This document shows, piece after piece, positions 59,501-64,000 of a stretch of 64,000 nt of DNA. Each line of letters opens with the position of its first letter. Position 1 is the stretch's first letter. The stretch is taken from contig NC_087082.1 of the NCBI RefSeq assembly GCF_026151205.1, forward strand, positions 1,888,001 to 1,952,000, read 5' to 3'. This DNA is from Bolinopsis microptera. Lineage: Eukaryota; Ctenophora; Tentaculata; Lobata; Bolinopsidae. The position numbers and the translations under genes were made by a program. The notes under the pieces were generated by a model that was not told where the DNA came from, searched no databases, and was given only the letters and a program-made list of their open reading frames with translations.

Positions 59501-62273
59501 TTGATTCCTGATGGGACTAACAAATAAACGCACCTCCACACTTAAACTACGGGGCGCTACATAGTTAGAAAAGAATTGGAAAATATGTGGATAAACTCGT
59601 AATGTGAAGTGTTTCACTGCAGAAATATGTGTACTAGCAGGTTTATTGCTGTCTGAACATGTTATGAAATACACATTCAAAAGTACCGTAGTTGGATATT
59701 ATCTAATTTAATCTCCATCTAAACACGTACTACTAATACGTGTCTATTTACAAAAGGTGTGATTGTTTTAAAGATATTACCTTTAAGAGTTGGCTTCTGA
59801 TCCTCAAGGCAACCCAATAAGTTGCCGTGGTACTTGTCTCTCATTTCACTCTTACAGTTCCGGCTGATTGGCTCTTTGCAGGCTTTCATTAATCTAAAAA
59901 TGATAGAAATGATTAATGAATACATGGTTTGTTAAAGGACGTGTCTATCTTAATAATGCAGTAATATTGAACTTTATAGGCTGACACCTAGCAGTTTTAT
60001 GTCACATTTAAAGTTAACCAGTGTGCAGTGCCTCCCAGCTGTAGCATTACCTGTAATCGTTCCTGACATCTTCAGAGACCAGCTTAGCGTGGTGTAGTAT
60101 GTAGTGTGTCTAGTATGCAGTATGTAGTATGTAGTATGTAGTATGTAGTATGTAGCATTACCTGTAATCGTTCCTGACATCTTCAGAGACCAGCTTAGCG
60201 TGGTGTAGTATGTAGTGTGTCTAGTATGCAGTATGTAGTATGTAGTATGTAGTATGTAGTATGTAGTATGTAGCATTACCTGTAATCGTTCCTGACATCT
60301 TCAGAGACCAGCTTAGCGTGGTGTAGTATGTAGTGTGTCTAGTATGCAGTATGTAGTATGTAGTATGTAGTATGTAGTATGTAGCATTACCTGTAATCGT
60401 TCCTGACATCTTCAGAGACCATCTTAGCGTGGTGTTCCATCTCTTTAGCGCAGTTTGGGCTCAGCTTCTCACCGTGGTTGGGTCCATCTCCCATCAGTAA
60501 GCGTTGCTGTAGAATGTAGTACAGTTAATAATATTATCTCTACACAAAAAATAAAATTACCATGAAACTTCAAGCACAAGAAGTGTAACATTGTTGATAT
60601 ATCCACAACTAAAGTAAACAATCCAGAAAGTTCCTGGTGTACCTGGAGACATCCCCAGTCGTCCTTATCTTTCTCATATCCAGCACAGTACGTGACGAGA
60701 TCCTCAGCACAGGAGGAAACCACAGATGGGGACAGGTTGACACTTTCACCTTGTGCGATTATTGTCGCTTTAACTCGGGCAAACACTTGGTCGACAGCTG
60801 GGAGATCATGGGGTTTAGAATAAAGTTTTTTTGACATTTTTTAAGACAATTCTATTTTGAAAAATGTGGTGGAAAAAATGTAGGTAAACCTTTGATAATC
60901 TGTTTCATGAGACGTTGAGACACCCTATAGTGTGAAGTTGATGATAGTATTGATAATCTATACTATATTTTAAACTTGACGAAATCCCCCTGAAAATTGA
61001 CCAAAAACCGACCCTTTTTTTGTGGCCAATTTCAGCTCGCAAATGGAGTTGGAACCTCGCGATTTTTAACAGGGTTGTAGAAAAAGGATAAGAATAGGAC
61101 ACTGCATTCTTAAAATTTTGATTTAGGCTTTAGTTCATTTATAATTAACGTCGGATGTGAGGAAAGATTTGCGATAGAATAATGGCGTAATTTCATCAAA
61201 GGTTAACTACGTCGTCATGCTTAAATTAATGATACGTCATGACTAGCTCACATTTACGCTCATGCTATAACTCCTTAACTATTCATAACTTTGGTTGTGA
61301 TCGATGTTTTTCGATACGGTAAAAAGTATAATTTATGGAATCCAAATACTTACAACGTTGTCGTCATCGTCAAATAAAATCCATGCTTCCTACAGTACAG
61401 AGAAGAGAGCTAGATGATGAATAGAAATTAAAACATAACTTATTTTTGAAATTTCCTCGAACAAAGCTTTCGACTAGCGGGTTTCACTTTCTAGTGATAA
61501 CCTCTCCTTAACATTTTAAATAAAAACTAAAAAAGGTCAAGTTAACTTGTACCACTTACCCATGCTTTACATGTTTTAGTATTTCTACAATATGGTCTAC
61601 GACTTTTACACAGCATAATACCCCATGATGTCGCTTATTTTAAATTCTATTTGCTGTATTGTATAATGTATATTATGTACTATTTGTAAAAGTTTCAAAT
61701 CAACAAACTGACCTTCTCGTTGCTATCAGAGAAGATGTGATGATACAGACACGAGATAACAGCCCCGTGAGGCTTGTGCTCTAACTTCTCTTCCTCCTCC
61801 AACTCTGTCATACACAACTTCTGTGCGTCTTCTCGACACGCGTTTAACAGGGGCTTGTCCAATCTGATTTGATTAATTGATTATTCTCGTTTTCTAACAC
61901 TTTATATGGCACTACAAACTGAGAGATTTCTCGAGCGATTCAGGGAAACGGGTGATTCCTCGGTATTGCCATGGCCATGATTGTTTCCAACTTTCCAAGA
62001 ATTCGAGGAATGACAGCTTGAGAAGTGAGATCGTTGGTATTGTCCCCCAGAACAGTTCGATTAAATCTCATTATTGTAATATTATCTAATACCTGGTATC
62101 AAACTTAACCATGAGAAATATGTTGGGTCCTGTGATATTGGATCACCTTGATTAAACTTACTTTATGGAACGAGACATGAAGTACTTATAGCTGAGAACT
62201 TGCTGGTGGCACTCAACGTTAAACTCCACTTCCAGTTCCAGATCAATCAAACACTTCATTACTTCCCCTTCGC
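47386..62273 (-). CDS. GLG1: GLG1-type Golgi cysteine-rich protein (3' part, at least 14 exons)
   Basis: Minus-strand exons, 5' to 3': 62162-62273, 61713-61863, 60643-60797, 60391-60506, 59781-59893, 57679-57820, 55490-55601, 54577-54726, 54356-54456, 52306-52441, 51894-52145, 51316-51510, 49261-49361, 48819-48987. Phases agree at all joins except between 61713 and 60643, where an exon is missing from my model. The protein is a chain of Cys-rich repeats with the GLG1 pattern (DKPLLNACREDAQKLC, QDVMYCLRNQLTQ, YKLDPVLSRFCADDIEASCP, LMRACQKDIGYLC) followed by RVQMWSNAYERAKQ, a transmembrane helix (LLAYIGFSICLLILLSF) and a short basic tail. GLG1 (MG-160/CFR-1) is a type I Golgi protein that binds FGFs and E-selectin in vertebrates. 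The signal peptide and first repeats lie beyond the window. Introns are loaded with tandem arrays, several copying exon ends. Confidence 0.9.
47604..49036. repeat. Tandem duplication, copy 2
   Basis: Second unit, about 1433 bp, containing the GLG1 terminal exon nearest to the upstream exons. Copies meet head to tail at TCA/GGTCACTG. Confidence 0.95.
48819..48987 (-). CDS. GLG1: GLG1 terminal exon, copy 2 (proximal)
   Basis: Phase 2, acceptor AATTTCACAG; codes YDSALEMVDDIYRSIES, the transmembrane helix LLAYIGFSICLLILLSF and tail GGRCTKSKPPSKLY, ending TAG at 48819-48821. Confidence 0.88.
49155..49250. repeat. TACATTG microsatellite beside GLG1 exon m
   Basis: Imperfect repeats of TACATTG and TGTAAAGG up to the donor of exon m. 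Confidence 0.8.
49261..49361 (-). CDS. GLG1: GLG1 exon m
   Basis: Phase 0 to 2; codes LTPTCGSMLKSRVQMWSNAY, the conserved segment before the membrane helix. Confidence 0.87.
49964..51334 (-). repeat. 38-bp minisatellite, about 36 copies, made of an exon end plus donor
   Basis: On the gene strand each unit is ATTATAGAGTGCCTTCAG (the last 18 nt of exon l, reading IIECLQ) followed by GTTAATATCATGTACTTTAG. Units are almost identical with rare single changes. Each holds one donor and one AG preceded by CTTT. Confidence 0.97.
51316..51510 (-). CDS. GLG1: GLG1 exon l (donor side amplified into a satellite)
   Basis: 195 nt, phase 0 to 0; codes VEACLRDYIMVVQSEDCTKQ, LMRACQKDIGYLCGRVLPGK and IIECLQ. 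The exon end ATTATAGAGTGCCTTCAG/GTTAAT is the seed of the 38-bp array that follows. Reading past the first donor meets TAG within one repeat unit. Confidence 0.9.
51894..52145 (-). CDS. GLG1: GLG1 exon k
   Basis: 252 nt, phase 0 to 0; codes SCKDDIKMFCKSTLEGIKKG, GAVISCLKDNFDKISIEC and the next repeat start. Confidence 0.9.
52306..52441 (-). CDS. GLG1: GLG1 exon j
   Basis: Phase 2 to 0; codes KGDELLSCLENNQ and VTHDCKTTLRLRML. Confidence 0.86.
52539..53447. mobile_element. 0.9-kb TIR element in a GLG1 intron
   Basis: Ends ACCTTAGTTCCCAAAAATTT and AAATTTTCGGGAATTAAGGT, imperfect inverted repeats; sub-repeats AAAATTTGGGC inside both ends. No ORF of note. Confidence 0.6.
54356..54456 (-). CDS. 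GLG1: GLG1 exon i
   Basis: Phase 0 to 2; codes IDPVLQKSCSVAISKYCSD. Confidence 0.86.
54577..54726 (-). CDS. GLG1: GLG1 exon h
   Basis: 150 nt, phase 0 to 0; codes LDPQLLTACAVDLKDTC and QVMECLRKNELKLTPSC. Confidence 0.88.
54915..54985. repeat. 12-bp tandem repeat
   Basis: About five copies of CTAACTAAACTCTT in a GLG1 intron. Confidence 0.85.
55490..55601 (-). CDS. GLG1: GLG1 exon g
   Basis: Phase 2 to 0; codes QDVMYCLRNQLTQPTP and ISDECKNQLRAEFLKQ. Confidence 0.88.
56641..56835. repeat. TAGCACC/TAGCACT minisatellite
   Basis: Irregular alternation of CTAGCACCTAGCACTTAGC and AGCAGGTAGC. Confidence 0.9.
56905..57105. repeat. About 57-bp tandem repeat, 4 partial copies
   Basis: Shared AAACTGTCATCAAATTAATT and AGTGTAAATCATTTGCGTGT. 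Confidence 0.9.
57679..57820 (-). CDS. GLG1: GLG1 exon f
   Basis: Phase 1 to 2; codes SCLKHVKDLQ and FLMMCSGAVQTYCKADDYG. A partial copy of its 3' end and donor side lies just downstream (57583-57612), within a local tandem duplication. Confidence 0.85.
57857..58749. mobile_element. Foldback transposon, 893 bp, with 8-bp target duplication
   Basis: Almost the whole element is one large inverted repeat (outer TTGGTAGATCACCGACC and complement) built from GCCGGCTATAAGCC-like subunits, with the centre near 58345. GTACAATG flanks it at 57849-57856 and 58750-58757. An 8-bp duplication suggests hAT-type mobilisation (inference). It lies in a GLG1 intron. Confidence 0.85.
58758..59290. repeat. TAGTATG microsatellite
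   Basis: Roughly 70 copies of the heptamer with interspersed TAGTGTG and CTAGTATGCAG variants. Further patches at 59367-59455 and within 60090-60385. Confidence 0.95.
59781..59893 (-). CDS. GLG1: GLG1 exon e
   Basis: Phase 2 to 1; codes LMKACKEPISRNCKSEMRD and LLGCLEDQ. Confidence 0.85.
60043..60381 (-). repeat. Three extra copies of the exon d end and donor site
   Basis: Units of about 110-118 bp: the exon 3' part (CACGCTAAGCTGGTCTCTG.. to GATTACAG), the donor GTAATG, then a (CATACTA)n-like run. The copies share one change against the true exon (AAGCTG for AAGATG). Confidence 0.92.
60391..60506 (-). CDS. GLG1: GLG1 exon d (its 3' end is repeated downstream)
   Basis: Phase 0 to 2; codes LSPNCAKEMEHHAKMVSED. 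Its last ~45 nt and donor GATTACAG/GTAATG recur three times at 60043-60381. Confidence 0.85.
60643..60797 (-). CDS. GLG1: GLG1 exon c
   Basis: Phase 1 to 0; codes VVSSCAEDLVTYC and DDWGCLQ. The upstream partner in phase was not found. Confidence 0.8.
61354..61389 (-). CDS. GLG1: Possible 36-nt microexon in GLG1
   Basis: AG/GAAGCATGG to GTT/GTAAGT, in phase 0 to 0, codes EAWILFDDDDNV. Splice signals are good, but it has no cysteine and does not fix the phase gap to the next exon, so it may be an alternative exon or chance. Confidence 0.25.
61713..61863 (-). CDS. GLG1: GLG1 exon b
   Basis: Phase 2 to 0; codes LDKPLLNACREDAQKLCM and HGAVISCLYHHIF, a full Cys-rich repeat core. Confidence 0.88.
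62162..62273 (-). CDS. GLG1: GLG1 exon a
   Basis: Phase 1 to 2; codes GEVMKCLIDLELEVEFNVEC. Donor GTAAGTTTAA. Confidence 0.85.
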
Positions 62274-62399
62274 CTGATAATAATATTATTATAAATCTGA
62301 CACGGTTCAGAGACTCGAAAGGGGGAAGATGGCGTCATTTTTGTGGAAAAAAAATGCGAAAATCTGATAACCTTTTTTAGCAATTTTTCGGCCAAAGAA

Positions 62400-63320
62400 A
62401 ATATAAATTTTGGGCACATACGGATTACGGGTATATGCCTCACAGAATGGCTAGCCTCACAGAATGGCCAAATTTGTAAATGTTTTTGTAACTAATTTTT
62501 TATATAAGACTGGTAGGTTTTGTGGATACCATATGAAACAAAAGTCTTCTGGCAACACTTCCTGTGGTGAAATCATTAACTAGGACCACATTTTCTGACA
62601 TAAACAGTCGTATTTATGTTTTCAAATTTTTGAACTAAGTTTGCATTTTGGTGAGAACTTCTGGCACCAGTATGACAGAAGATGTTTAAAGAATAGTATT
62701 CATCAAACAAAACGAACATTGTTCAATATAGGAAGAAAAAAATGCTAAAATGGCTACACGCCTCACAAAATGGCCAAAATATGCCTCACAAAATGGCCAA
62801 AATTTAAAACTCCTTTTATTGATGTAGACATGTTAGTTTTGATGGTCTAAAGTATTCACAAGCTATTTATCATACAATAATACCCCAATCTAGCCGAATG
62901 GAGGTTATAAATCATGAAATCAGGGAATATGAAGAACGCCTCACAAAAAAATGCTAAAATGGCTACACGCCTCACAAAATGGCCAAAATATGCCTCACAA
63001 AATGGCCAAAATTTAAAACTCCTTTTATTGTTGTAGACATGTTAGTTTTGATGGTCTAAAGTATTCACAAGCTATTTATCATACAATAACACCCCAATCA
63101 TGAAATCAGGGAATATGAACAACACCTCACAAAATGGCCATTTTTGGTGTAGGAAATTATGCCCTTTTTATTCAGTTCTAAGAAATTTCACCTATATGGG
63201 GGTGTTAACAAGGCATATTTATACCAGCAGCATGCCTGAAACAAGAGCCAAAGGTTTTAGAAAAATAAAATTTTCTCGTTTTCTTTTTTTTTGGCCATTC
63301 ATTTTGTGAGGCATTTTTTT
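62400..63320. repeat. Repeats of CTCACAAAATGGCC in both orientations
   Basis: The word recurs in + orientation from about 62450 to 63140 and inverted (GGCCATTCATTTTGTGAGGC) near 63291. A 180-bp direct repeat (AAAACTCCTTTTATTG..ATCATACAATAA) covers 62805-62880 and 63013-63090. It lies upstream of GLG1 exon a, probably an intron. Confidence 0.8.
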
Positions 63321-64000
63321 TTGTGAAATAATATTTCACAGCTCAGTTTTTTCGTGAGTTTTAGGTTATTAGGTTATTACCCCATTCCTTAATAGGTTTT
63401 CTAACAACGTGTGGTGATAGAAATTTAAAAAGTATCTCCATCAAAAAATTATAGAAATTCAGATTTGGCCATTCTGTGGGGCATGTTTTTTTGGAGGAAG
63501 ATTTTCCGGCCAATTTTTCTCAAAGAAAAAATGGTTATGAGATTAAATCAACCCCCGGGAAGAAAAATATGAGTGTCAATCTCATTAAACTATATAAAAA
63601 ATAAGTATAAAGAATAAGGAAAGGGAACGGGAATGAAGCCAATACCAGAAGTGAAACCCCACCAAAGAATAATTGATCCTTAGGTAGACCTGGTGAAATA
63701 AAGTAACTGAACTGTAAGTTTAAGAAAAGACGGAAGGAATAAAGGAGAGAGGAAATAATGTTATGTGAACATCATCAGCAGATGACTTGGCACACCGGTT
63801 TCGGGGGTTTAATACCTGTACCGGTTTAATGTGCCAAGACCCCCTAGCAATCACTCGTCAGTGATCACCTGTTCACGTTAAATGTGATGTCAAGGATGTC
63901 GCTGACATCAAGTATACTGTATTTGTACAGAATACTAGGTCGGTCCTTCAGAAGCTTTCTGAATTTACTCTTCAGGAGTCTGTCATTATAACATCTTGAA
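63321..64000. other. Unassigned end of window
   Basis: A short open frame on the plus strand (about 63865-63998, containing KCDVKDVADIKYTVFVQN) ends in TGA near the window edge; too short to assign. An inverted repeat (GCACACCGGTTTC / ACCGGTTTAATGTGCC) lies at 63790-63836. Confidence 0.35.

Noticed and set aside
63865-63998. Short plus-strand ORF near the window end
   Set aside because: About 45 codons, no start, no known motif; cannot be separated from chance.

Overview
This is a stretch of animal nuclear DNA, judged from intron-split genes with GT..AG junctions, animal-type domains (a GLG1-type cysteine-rich Golgi receptor, a CCP/sushi exon, TIR domains, C2H2 zinc fingers) and a heavy load of LINEs and DNA-transposon remnants. 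The sequence is AT-rich. The mix (several CR1-like LINE families with SGNH/esterase ORF1s, an RTE-like LINE, phase-1 CCP exons) suggests a non-bilaterian or other invertebrate, but the lineage cannot be fixed from the window; that is inference. No bacterial genes, CRISPR arrays or rRNA genes were seen.

Layout. (1) 1-10 kb: the 3' part of a minus-strand multi-exon gene coding an alpha-helical extracellular-looking protein (exons 9943-10038, 9431-9627, 7175-7343, 1006-1160). One intron holds an antisense LINE (about 1.6-7.1 kb) with AlkB-like, SGNH and endonuclease-RT coding parts. Another is filled by about 69 copies of a 29-bp repeat. (2) 10.5-16.8 kb: a retroelement-type ORF remnant beside a Merlin-like MITE, a series of exon-like non-coding segments, and a CCP-domain exon on the plus strand with a broken duplicate cut by a perfect 86-bp palindrome. 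(3) 17.1-19.4 kb: an intronless 742-aa protein with two TIR domains between two homologous Tudor-like modules. (4) 20.5-35.1 kb: a transposon cluster: a broken RTE-like LINE, a CR1-like LINE with both ORFs open, several TIR elements, two LINE fragments, two minisatellites and a TTAA-flanked element. (5) 37.5 kb: a short secreted precursor with dibasic sites and an amidation signal, a candidate neuropeptide gene. (6) 40.4-45.0 kb: a minus-strand eight-exon gene for a four-finger C2H2 protein; coding exons join in frame to 281 aa. (7) 46-62.3 kb: the 3' two thirds or so of a minus-strand GLG1 gene, at least 14 coding exons, with its terminal transmembrane exon present twice in a 1.4-kb tandem duplication.

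The most unusual theme is that several tandem arrays copy splice junctions of the gene they sit in. The 38-bp array in GLG1 repeats the last 18 nt of an exon plus its 5' splice site about 36 times. A roughly 115-bp array repeats another GLG1 exon end and donor three extra times. The 29-bp array in the first gene repeats a 3'-splice-site-like module and abuts the true acceptor. A 57-bp array carries about 20 CCAG/GTAAGC donor-like sites. This resembles what tandem duplication of AGGT-containing segments would produce in models of intron gain, and it would give these genes unusually many competing splice sites.
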